From Myxococcales bacterium (GTDB lineage: Bacteria > Myxococcota_A > Polyangia > Polyangiales > Houyiibacteriaceae), in NCBI GenBank assembly GCA_020354595.1, contig CP070650.1, positions 2,102,123 to 2,107,676 of the forward strand: a DNA stretch of 5,554 nt. The letters are read 5' to 3'. The notes under the pieces were generated by a model. It searched no databases. It saw nothing but the letters and a program-made list of their open reading frames with translations, and had not been told where the DNA came from. Below are positions 1 to 4,757 of this stretch, piece after piece. Within the stretch, counting starts at the first letter, position 1. The number at the start of each line of letters is the position of its first letter. The translations under genes were made by a program, and so were the position numbers.

Positions 1-1
1 A

Positions 2-421
2 CGGGCCACGTCGGACCACGTGTTCCTGCCTGTCTCCGACGTACCTCATCCACCGAACGAGCCGATCAGCGAGGCGGTGGGTGGTACCGGCGAGGCCCCC
101 GAGGAGCCGATCGTTCCAGCGAAGGTCGAAGAGGCGGTCATCGAAGCCCTCAAGACCGTGTACGATCCGGAGATTCCGGTGAACATCTACGAGCTCGGCT
201 TGATCTACGGCGTAGAGGTATCCCCTAACGGACGTGCCGAGATTCGGATGACCCTCACCGCGCCCGCATGTCCCGTCGCGGGCGCGCTCGTCGAGGAAGT
301 GGCGGAGAAAGCTGGTCGCGTGGATGGAGTGACGACGTCGCACGTCGAGCTCGTCTGGGACCCGCCGTGGACGCCGGACAACATGAGCGACGCCGCGAAG
401 CTCGAGCTCGGAATGCTCTAG
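2..421 (+). CDS. SufT/PaaD-type DUF59 (MIP18 family) Fe-S cluster assembly protein, 5' end uncertain
   Basis: The protein has a single MIP18/DUF59 domain, a family that helps maturation of Fe-S proteins in the cytoplasm, often alongside the SUF machinery. Counting from a GTG at 20, residues about 37-60 hold the family signature DPEIPVNIYELGLIY. Residues about 76-88 hold the TLTAPACPVAG motif with the conserved Cys, and the tail VWDPPWTPDNMSDAAKLELG is the typical SufT ending. The frame is open from base 2 with no stop before the edge. The true start may therefore be outside the window, at GTG 20, or at GTG 77; none has a clear Shine-Dalgarno sequence. The first ~35 residues are Pro/Glu-rich and not part of the domain, so they are a linker or the remains of an upstream fused domain. 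The gene ends in a CTAG shared with the stop of the opposing gene. Family assignment is firm; the N-terminus is not. Confidence 0.85.
   Translation, partial: RATSDHVFLPVSDVPHPPNEPISEAVGGTGEAPEEPIVPAKVEEAVIEALKTVYDPEIPVNIYELGLIYGVEVSPNGRAEIRMTLTAPACPVAGALVEEVAEKAGRVDGVTTSHVELVWDPPWTPDNMSDAAKLELGML
418..421. other. CTAG shared by the stop codons of two convergent genes
   Basis: The rightward SufT-like gene ends with TAG at 419-421 and the leftward oxygenase ends with TAG at 420-418. The two stops are the two strands of one palindromic CTAG. There is no spacer and no room for a terminator hairpin between the two genes. Confidence 0.9.
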
Positions 422-1062
422 CGGTACGTCGCGCCGAACTCGGCCTCCTTGCCCCCGAGTATTCGCTCGAGGTCCTTGCGAATGATTTGGTTGCTGGCGT
501 GCGCGACGATGCGGCTCGCGCCCGGAATCATCCGTCGTAGACGCTCGAGTGGAGTGAGAACCACGCGCACGGGGTACTCGGAGTACCGCCAGAAGTCGTT
601 GGGTATCCCGAGGTTATCGGCGATTTCGGGGCCGTTGAGCGCGCGGGCAAGGCCGTTGTGAAAGCGGCTGACCGCGACTCCGAGCGCTCCCGGTCCCGCA
701 CCCCGCGCGTTCTGCTTCGGCACCTTCAGGAGTTGCCTCGTGAGCGCCAAAGAGTCTTCATCCGGGCCGGGCTGCACCAAGCGAATGAGCTCCGCGATGC
801 GGCGAGTCTCGCCCTCGCTCCCGAGGTGGCTTAGAAGCCACGGGTCCACGCCGCTCAGGTGCCCGCAGTACCGCCACATCGAAAGGATGGCGTTTCGCTC
901 GCGCTGGCTGACATGGAACCCGAGGCGCCGTGCTCCGTCCATCATGAGAAGAGAGAACTCGAGCAAGGTTCCCAACATGTCCGCCTGGTTGATCGGAACG
1001 CCCCATTGTTCCGTTCGCCATTCGGGCGAGCATTCGCACGCACTTCGAACGTGTGCGTGAAT

Positions 1063-1065
1063 CTA
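1063..1065 (-). other. in-frame amber codon inside the DUF2236 gene
   Basis: The codons here read GTA GCT TAG ATT CAC GCA CAC GTT CGA, i.e. V A stop I H A H V R. Family members usually have a V-R-L-x-H-A-x-V-R pattern at this place, so the stop sits where a Leu is expected, and TTG to TAG is a single change. Frame and homology continue on both sides. Confidence 0.8.
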
Positions 1066-1596
1066 AGCTACGCGTAGTGAGATGTCCCGCCCCGGGCGCC
1101 CCGGGCGAAGCCCGTTCACTTGCGAAGCCTCGCTCACGAAGCGTGCGGTCTCCGCGAGACGACGCTGCGCGTTGTGCCGGAGCTGGCCGGTGAACGCCAG
1201 CGGTTTGACCGCAGCGCTCGAGTGGTAGCCGTTGATGAGGGACCACGCGCTGAGGACGATCATGCCCAAGATGCCGAAGCGTTGATATGCGAGCGCTCCT
1301 ACCCTGAGCTCGTCGAAGTCGACCCAAGGGGGCACTGCCTCGGCGCGCTCGAAGAAGCGTCGGACCTCTGGAGATGCCGCGGGGAGCGAAGCGACTCCGT
1401 ATCGTAGAGCCTGCTCGAACAGCTTTTTGGCAGGCTCACCATTTCGCTGCATCCAAGCGGCGAGCTCGTCGGCGACCGGATCGCCGATCAAGTAGTAGCT
1501 GGCATAGCGATCTGCGTGGTCGCCAAAGACGACGCGGGCCTGTTGGCGATTCCGATAGCGACTGGGAAAGCGGTCGTTCATCCCCCTCTCACTTGT

Positions 1597-1633
1597 AGGG
1601 TACAGCAGCAACAGCGCCAGTGTCAGCGCCAGT
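1597..1633 (-). promoter_or_regulatory. hexamer array plus TACCCT -10-like box upstream of the DUF2236 gene
   Basis: Read leftward from 1633 the sequence is ACTGGC GCTGAC ACTGGC GCTGTT GCTGCT, then G, then TACCCT (1602-1597). CTGACA inside the array lies 18 bases before TACCCT and resembles a -35 box. The -10 box ends 15 bases before ATG 1581, leaving room for the GAGAGG ribosome binding site. The layout matches base for base in spacing the one upstream of the Cys-cluster gene at 2685-2721. Confidence 0.5.
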
Positions 1634-1637
1634 CTTC

Positions 1638-1665
1638 ACTCAGTACTCAGTACTCCGTTCGCAGT
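1638..1665. repeat. degenerate 7-bp tandem repeat (ACTCAGT)
   Basis: Four consecutive heptamers read ACTCAGT, ACTCAGT, ACTCCGT, TCGCAGT. The first two are identical and the others differ at one and three positions. They lie in the spacer between the two divergent genes, next to the hexamer array. A short imperfect hairpin follows (CTCGGA 1667-1672 with TCCGAG 1683-1688). Function unknown. Confidence 0.5.
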
Positions 1666-1744
1666 CCTCGGAACTGAGCGGCTCCGAGCTGGTAACTGAG
1701 GATACGCGCCTTGCGCCGTTGTCCAGGTTCCCTATGCCTCTTTC

Positions 1745-2689
1745 ATGACCCGGTTCTTCGCTCTTTGTTGCGCGTTCGTGATGCTCAGTTCGGGTTGCCA
1801 GGAGAGTGCCGAGGCGCCCCGCGCTGCGTCCTCACTCAGCCCCACCGGTACGGTGTTGCCCACTCCCGAGAGCTTCTCGAAGCAGCACCCCTCGTTCGAC
1901 TCGTACTGGTATCAAGGTAAGGCCGAGCTCACACGGTACTCCCTTCGACAGGCGCGCTACGGTGAGGTTCACGATGGCGAGGCCGTTCTCATCTTCGTGA
2001 CTGAGGATTTCCTTTCCAAGCTTCAGGTCAAGCAAGAGCACGGTGAATCGAAGGACGCTCTGTCGGTGCTGAAGCTCAACGCCTATCGGCGCTTCTTCAC
2101 CGGCATCTACCCTTACACGATGATGACGTCGTCCTTCACGCCTACGGGCGGAGCTGCGACGCTCAAGCTCAGCAGCACGATTCAGGAGTGGTGTGGTCAG
2201 GTCTACAGTCAGATCAATCGGCGAAGCGATGGACTGCACGCGCTCCTTCATTCGTACTTCCAGGACGACGCGGACCACAAAATGGTCCTACCCGACGCGA
2301 CTTTGGAGGATGGGATTTGGGCTCGGATTCGAATCGACCCGGGTCGCATCGAGGAGGGAAAGCAGGAGATCGTTCCGGGCCTCGACTACATCCGGCTGCG
2401 TCACAAGGCGTTGCGTGCGTACCCTGCGGTCGTGACACGCAAGCCCGAGGCCAGGACTGAGCTGGTCGACCATCCCATCACGGCGCTCGAGATCGACTAC
2501 CCGCCTCTCGGGCGCAAGCTCGTGATCTACTACGAGCCCGATTTTCCCCACGTGATTCAGGCGTGGGAGGAAACCGAAGGCCCGTTTCGAACCACGGCCG
2601 TGAGAACCCACGCCATCCTCGACGACTACTGGAGCCACAACTCCGTAGACGACGCCCGGTACAGGGACGCGTTGGGGTTGACTCACTGA
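1745..2689 (+). CDS. predicted lipoprotein of an uncharacterised family (sometimes mislabelled septum formation inhibitor Maf)
   Basis: The protein has 314 residues. Residues 1-17 form a short hydrophobic signal (MTRFFALCCAFVMLSSG) followed by Cys18, a plausible lipobox (LSSG-C), so it is probably anchored to a membrane. The mature part holds the recognisable blocks SYWYQGKAELTRYSLRQARYG, VLIFVTEDFL, VLKLNAYRRFFTGIYPYTMMTSSF, IQEWCGQVYSQ and LRHKALRAYPAVV. From memory, these blocks recur in Bacteroidetes and other proteins whose records carry the name 'septum formation inhibitor Maf'. It shows no Maf nucleotide pyrophosphatase motif and is far longer, so that name should not be transferred. 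No catalytic motif is evident. No good Shine-Dalgarno sequence precedes ATG 1745. A weak promoter-like pair (TTGCGC 1711, TATGCC 1733, 16-base spacer) lies upstream. The stop codon sits inside the hexamer array serving the next gene. Confidence 0.85.
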   Translation: MTRFFALCCAFVMLSSGCQESAEAPRAASSLSPTGTVLPTPESFSKQHPSFDSYWYQGKAELTRYSLRQARYGEVHDGEAVLIFVTEDFLSKLQVKQEHGESKDALSVLKLNAYRRFFTGIYPYTMMTSSFTPTGGAATLKLSSTIQEWCGQVYSQINRRSDGLHALLHSYFQDDADHKMVLPDATLEDGIWARIRIDPGRIEEGKQEIVPGLDYIRLRHKALRAYPAVVTRKPEARTELVDHPITALEIDYPPLGRKLVIYYEPDFPHVIQAWEETEGPFRTTAVRTHAILDDYWSHNSVDDARYRDALGLTH

Positions 2690-2721
2690 CACTGGCACTG
2701 GCATCGGCGCTGCTCTACCCT
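2685..2721 (+). promoter_or_regulatory. hexamer array plus TACCCT -10-like box upstream of the Cys-cluster gene
   Basis: The sequence is ACTGAC ACTGGC ACTGGC ATCGGC GCTGCT (2685-2714), then C, then TACCCT (2716-2721). CTGGCA (2692-2697) lies 18 bases before TACCCT. The array begins within the last codons of the lipoprotein gene and includes its TGA stop. The -10 box ends only 8 bases before ATG 2730, so the transcript would have almost no 5' leader. The same order and spacing occur upstream of the DUF2236 gene on the other strand. Confidence 0.5.
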
Positions 2722-2729
2722 CCGCCCCC

Positions 2730-3347
2730 ATGACCCGCGACCTCTCCGGCCGGTGTGGCACTTGCGGTTGGTACATCCCCAAGCGCGAAGAGCCGGATGA
2801 GTCTTGGGTTGGGAACTGCCGGCTAGGGCAACTGCAATGGCCTGTTCGAGACACGGCGACCTGCTCGAGCCACAAGCCCAAGGATGTGCCTTGGGACCAG
2901 GCTCTCAAGCGAAAGCCGGCCGCGGGATCTCCGCGTCGTTATCGAGACGAGAGCGTACCGAAGCCGCGACCACACATTCCTTCGGAGATTGGAATCGACA
3001 TGGATCAAGACACCTTTCGACAAGTCCTTCGCGAGGTTCTTCTGGACGAGCTCGGCATTCGCGACGTCGACATGGGCGACCGGTGGAATGAAGGCGAGCT
3101 CGTGCTGGTTCCCGGTCGAGAGGGCACTCAAGAGAAACGGATTCCGCTCGACGTTTTCTTCAAGAAGATCGTCATGGTTCGGGACAAGCTTCGCGTCCTC
3201 GAGCAGAAGATCAACGGCCACAAAGGTCTGAGCGACGAGGAGAAAGTTCAGCTCCAGCAGTACATCACGGGTTGCTACGGCTCGCTCACGACCTTCAACG
3301 TGTTGTTCAAGCGCAAAGAAGACCAGTTCAGCGGGCAGAAGAAGTAG
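2730..3347 (+). CDS. uncharacterised protein with N-terminal four-Cys cluster and C-terminal helical domain
   Basis: The protein has 205 residues and no signal peptide, so it is probably cytoplasmic. Residues 7-48 contain Cys9, Cys12, Cys30 and Cys45 (CX2C-X17-C-X14-C) with GWY after the second Cys. This is a metal or [4Fe-4S] binding pattern reminiscent of the small subunits of glycyl radical enzymes such as benzylsuccinate synthase beta, although no such enzyme is in the window. Residues ~50-85 are Lys/Arg/Pro-rich and probably a flexible linker. Residues ~90-205 are mostly helical, ending in MVRDKLRVLEQKI and LSDEEKVQLQQYITGCYGSLTTFNVLF, a likely coiled coil. The function is not known to me; cluster binding is inferred from Cys spacing only. 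No Shine-Dalgarno sequence precedes ATG 2730, but a -10-like TACCCT ends 8 bases before it, so translation may be leaderless. Confidence 0.8.
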   Translation: MTRDLSGRCGTCGWYIPKREEPDESWVGNCRLGQLQWPVRDTATCSSHKPKDVPWDQALKRKPAAGSPRRYRDESVPKPRPHIPSEIGIDMDQDTFRQVLREVLLDELGIRDVDMGDRWNEGELVLVPGREGTQEKRIPLDVFFKKIVMVRDKLRVLEQKINGHKGLSDEEKVQLQQYITGCYGSLTTFNVLFKRKEDQFSGQKK

Positions 3348-3516
3348 CCCTATCGTGACAGCGCCACTGTAAGCGGACGCGGCAAGCTCCGTAGCCGCCC
3401 TGACATGGATGTCCTAGCCCCACGGGGCCCCTGCGATCAGGAGCTCGAGGATCGGCGGGCGTTTCGAGGCGCCCCTGCGTCTGGCACGCCTCCTGCTTTG
3501 GGCGTCCGGGAATCGT
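3348..3516. other. intergenic spacer without a recognisable gene
   Basis: I see no tRNA, convincing terminator or coding frame here. A small GCGGC/GCCGC hairpin (3379-3383 with 3394-3398) lacks a following T-run. A longer rightward frame starting at 3405 is judged spurious because it has no family resemblance and overlaps the start of the cyclotransferase gene. Confidence 0.5.
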
Positions 3517-3681
3517 ATGAAGACTTTCTTACTTACTCTGGCGCTATTGGCGCTGGCGGTCACCGCTGGAACCAAAGCGGGAAGCGCGGTGGTCGCGTGG
3601 TGCCTAAGGTCCGGTACCCGCAAGCGCGATCTTCGCGACACCGATCCGGGCCCCGAAATCGGCGGCGGCGCCCACAAGTGA
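3517..3681 (+). CDS. possible small secreted or membrane-anchored peptide, 54 aa
   Basis: The frame from ATG 3517 to TGA 3679-3681 encodes 54 residues. It begins with a textbook signal or anchor sequence: MKTF, then the hydrophobic stretch LLTLALLALAVTAG, then a small-residue AGSA that could be a cleavage site near residue 24. A short basic segment (RSGTRKRDLR) and an acidic/Gly-rich tail (DTDPGPEIGGGAHK) follow. It ends 30 bases before the next gene, in the same direction. The upstream sequence has only a weak Shine-Dalgarno-like CCGGGAA. I do not recognise a family. The support is the signal-like N-terminus and position filling an otherwise empty 364-base gap. Chance occurrence in GC-rich DNA is possible. 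Confidence 0.42.
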   Translation: MKTFLLTLALLALAVTAGTKAGSAVVAWCLRSGTRKRDLRDTDPGPEIGGGAHK

Positions 3682-3699
3682 GCCCGTCGGCCGCCGCGC

Positions 3700-3705
3700 T
3701 ATACT
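3700..3705 (+). promoter_or_regulatory. -10-like TATACT just upstream of the cyclotransferase start (leaderless promoter candidate)
   Basis: TATACT matches the sigma-70 -10 consensus at five of six positions and stands out in very GC-rich surroundings. It ends 6 bases before the GTG at 3712, so transcription would begin at or next to the start codon. The bases between (CGGCCC) cannot act as a Shine-Dalgarno site. No good -35 box is visible. Confidence 0.45.
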
Positions 3706-3711
3706 CGGCCC

Positions 3712-4566
3712 GTGCTCTACTTCGCATACGGATCGAATCTCGACTCCCAGAACTGGAGCGCGTGGTGCCGCAACAGGGGCTACGACGCCAAGACGATCGA
3801 GCCCCTCGGGCCTGCGTGGCTCCCTGACCACGAGCTCGTGTTTCACTACCAGTCACGCCTTCGAAAGGGTGGAGCGCTCGACATTCGCACGCGCAGGGGA
3901 ACCGCGATCCCCGGCGCCTTGTTTCGCGTACACGATTGGGAGGGACTCGACGCCAAAGAGGGGGTGTCCGGCGGCTACTACAGGCGCCTCTCCGTGACCG
4001 CGCTGACCAACGACGGGCGGGCGCACCCGGCGACGACCTACACGGTGTGCGACGAGCGTGTGGGCGGTTTCGTAGCCCCCGGTCCGGAGTATCGGGAGAT
4101 CGTCATGCGCGGGCTTTCGCGTTTCGGGCATGGCCACGAGAGCTTTCTCGTGGCAGCCGAAGGTGACTCGGCGCCCCCGTCACCGAGCACACTGTTCGCG
4201 TACGGTACGCTGATGCGCGGCCGACGAAGCCACGACTTGCTACGACCGCGCGTCAGGCAAACGCACGGCGCCGCGCGAATCTCGGGCGCTTCGCTCGTGC
4301 GCATCGATTGGTATCCAGGGCTCGTCTTGACCGCCAACGGCTCCGTTCACGGCGAGCTCTACGAGGTCGACGACGTCGCGTCTCTACTGTACGAGCTCGA
4401 CGAGTACGAGGACTTCGTGGGGTACGACCGCGCCGATTCGTTGTACCGGCGCTCGCTAGTCAGCGCGGAGACTGAGCGCGGATCCATGCTCGCGTGGACG
4501 TACATCTATTTGGGTGATCCCGGTGCGTTTCCCCTGATTCCTTCGGGGCGCTGGACAGATCCTTGA
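3712..4566 (+). CDS. tandem two-domain gamma-glutamylcyclotransferase / AIG2-like protein
   Basis: The protein has 284 residues and two gamma-glutamylcyclotransferase folds in a row. Members of this superfamily cyclise gamma-glutamyl groups from amines or peptides to 5-oxoproline. Domain 1 (about 1-145) starts with YFAYGSNL (3-10), the substrate loop, and has the expected acid in LDAKEGVSGGYYRR (Glu83). Domain 2 (about 160-284) has LFAYGTLMRG (161-170), WYPGL, VHGELYEV and LDEYEDF with Glu233 as its likely catalytic acid. A Pro/Ser-rich linker (about 150-159) joins them. Both domains keep their key motifs, so both may be active, with domain 1 closer to GGCT and domain 2 closer to the GGACT/YtfP branch. 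The start is GTG 3712 because YFAYGSNL must lie near the N-terminus. There is no Shine-Dalgarno site. The stop codon lies within the -35 box of the next promoter. The substrate is unknown. Confidence 0.88.
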   Translation: MLYFAYGSNLDSQNWSAWCRNRGYDAKTIEPLGPAWLPDHELVFHYQSRLRKGGALDIRTRRGTAIPGALFRVHDWEGLDAKEGVSGGYYRRLSVTALTNDGRAHPATTYTVCDERVGGFVAPGPEYREIVMRGLSRFGHGHESFLVAAEGDSAPPSPSTLFAYGTLMRGRRSHDLLRPRVRQTHGAARISGASLVRIDWYPGLVLTANGSVHGELYEVDDVASLLYELDEYEDFVGYDRADSLYRRSLVSAETERGSMLAWTYIYLGDPGAFPLIPSGRWTDP

Positions 4567-4590
4567 CGTGATGGCGAGTGTGCCTACACT
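4563..4590 (+). promoter_or_regulatory. sigma-70-type promoter of the attenuator leader
   Basis: TTGACG (4563-4568) and TACACT (4585-4590) are separated by 16 bases, close to the TTGACA/TATAAT consensus. The -35 box includes the TGA stop of the upstream gene (4564-4566). Transcription should begin near 4597, giving about 5 bases of 5' leader before the ATG of the leader peptide. Confidence 0.65.
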
Positions 4591-4601
4591 AGACATCAGA
4601 G

Positions 4602-4655
4602 ATGAAAACTCACCGCGACATGCTGCGCAACTTCTACTTTTGGTTTTCCGACTAG
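4602..4655 (+). CDS. leader peptide of an aromatic amino acid attenuator, 17 aa
   Basis: ATG 4602 to TAG 4653-4655 encodes MKTHRDMLRNFYFWFSD. Residues 11-15 are Phe-Tyr-Phe-Trp-Phe, a run of the control-codon type seen in attenuator leaders for aromatic amino acid genes (compare the Phe-rich pheA and pheS leaders and the Trp-containing trp leaders). It lies between a good promoter and a terminator. The stop codon is at the edge of an antiterminator arm, which is where a ribosome would influence RNA folding. The mRNA start is very close to the ATG, with only CAGAG as a weak ribosome site, so translation may be nearly leaderless. With three Phe, one Tyr and one Trp codon, the amino acid sensed cannot be fixed from sequence. 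The peptide itself probably has no other role. Confidence 0.72.
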   Translation: MKTHRDMLRNFYFWFSD

Positions 4656-4693
4656 AGGTGGTCTGCGCGCTTTGTCGCTCAAAGGCCGCCTCT
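4654..4693 (+). promoter_or_regulatory. antiterminator stem of the attenuator
   Basis: AGAGGTGGTCT (4654-4664) can pair with AGGCCGCCTCT (4683-4693) over 11 positions including two G-U pairs, with an 18-base loop. This would use up the 5' arm of the terminator hairpin, so the two structures exclude each other. A third set of pairings, GCGACA (4615-4620) with TGTCGC (4673-4678) and TGCGCA (4624-4629) with TGCGCG (4664-4669), could form a leader (1:2-type) hairpin. It competes with the antiterminator by topology and one shared base. All pairings are by eye. Confidence 0.6.
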
Positions 4694-4712
4694 CAGGGCG
4701 GCCTTCTTGTTT
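4682..4712 (+). terminator. rho-independent terminator of the attenuator
   Basis: AAGGCCGCC (4682-4690) pairs perfectly with GGCGGCCTT (4697-4705) across a 6-base loop and is followed by CTTGTTT. It lies between the leader peptide and the next coding region, 45 bases before the ATG at 4758. It could also end transcription from the cyclotransferase gene. Confidence 0.85.
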
Positions 4713-4744
4713 AAGAAACATCCGAGGTCGTCGTGGGAGAGGCT

Positions 4745-4749
4745 GGGAG
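4745..4749 (+). promoter_or_regulatory. ribosome binding site GGGAG deciding the start at 4758
   Basis: GGGAG lies 8 bases before ATG 4758. It supports this start over the upstream in-frame TTG at 4707, which falls inside the terminator tail. Confidence 0.65.
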
Positions 4750-4757
4750 CCCGAACG

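Larger units (their letters stand above)
418..1581 (-). pseudogene. DUF2236 oxygenase (MpaB / latex-clearing-protein-like) interrupted by an in-frame amber codon
   Basis: Reading leftward from ATG 1581, the frame gives 387 codon positions, a normal length for DUF2236 proteins, broken only by TAG at 1065-1063 (codon 173). The 172 codons before it carry YYLIGDPVADEL, SLPAASPEVRRFF, PPWVDFDELRVGALAYQRFG and the RRLAETARFV helix. The codons after it, in the same frame, continue with IHAHVR, WGVPINQADMLGTLLEFS and WRYCGHLSGVDPWLL up to TAG 420-418. There is no frameshift. In the rubber oxygenase Lcp of this family the haem ligand His198, Arg202 and Thr168 are known functional residues. Here the same spacing is kept (Thr +30 His, His +4 Arg), with the His two codons after the amber. 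A truncated product would lack the haem ligand. ATG 1581 is preferred over TTG 1611 because GAGAGGGG lies just upstream. One base change (TTG to TAG) would explain the break. The substrate is unknown. A sequencing error or amber suppression is not excluded. Confidence 0.82.

Noticed and set aside
758..1327. Long leftward open frame bridging the amber codon of the oxygenase gene, suggesting a frameshift
   Set aside because: Both halves of the oxygenase are in one frame (their first bases have the same remainder modulo 3), and the bridging frame translates to Arg/Pro/Gly-rich sequence with no family resemblance. The break is a stop codon, not a frameshift.
1582..1611. TTG at 1611 as the start of the oxygenase
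   Set aside because: It would place the -10-like TACCCT inside the gene, while ATG 1581 is preceded by GAGAGGGG.
3379..3398. GCGGC/GCCGC hairpin as a terminator of the Cys-cluster gene
   Set aside because: Only 5 bp with a 10-base loop and no T-run follows.
3405..3827. Rightward 140-codon open frame from ATG 3405
   Set aside because: It overlaps the start of the well-supported cyclotransferase gene in another frame and has shadow-like composition and no recognisable motif.
4707..4757. TTG at 4707 as the start of the TrpG-like protein
   Set aside because: It lies in the T-rich tail of the terminator, and the extra residues are not part of the domain. ATG 4758 has GGGAG at a proper distance.
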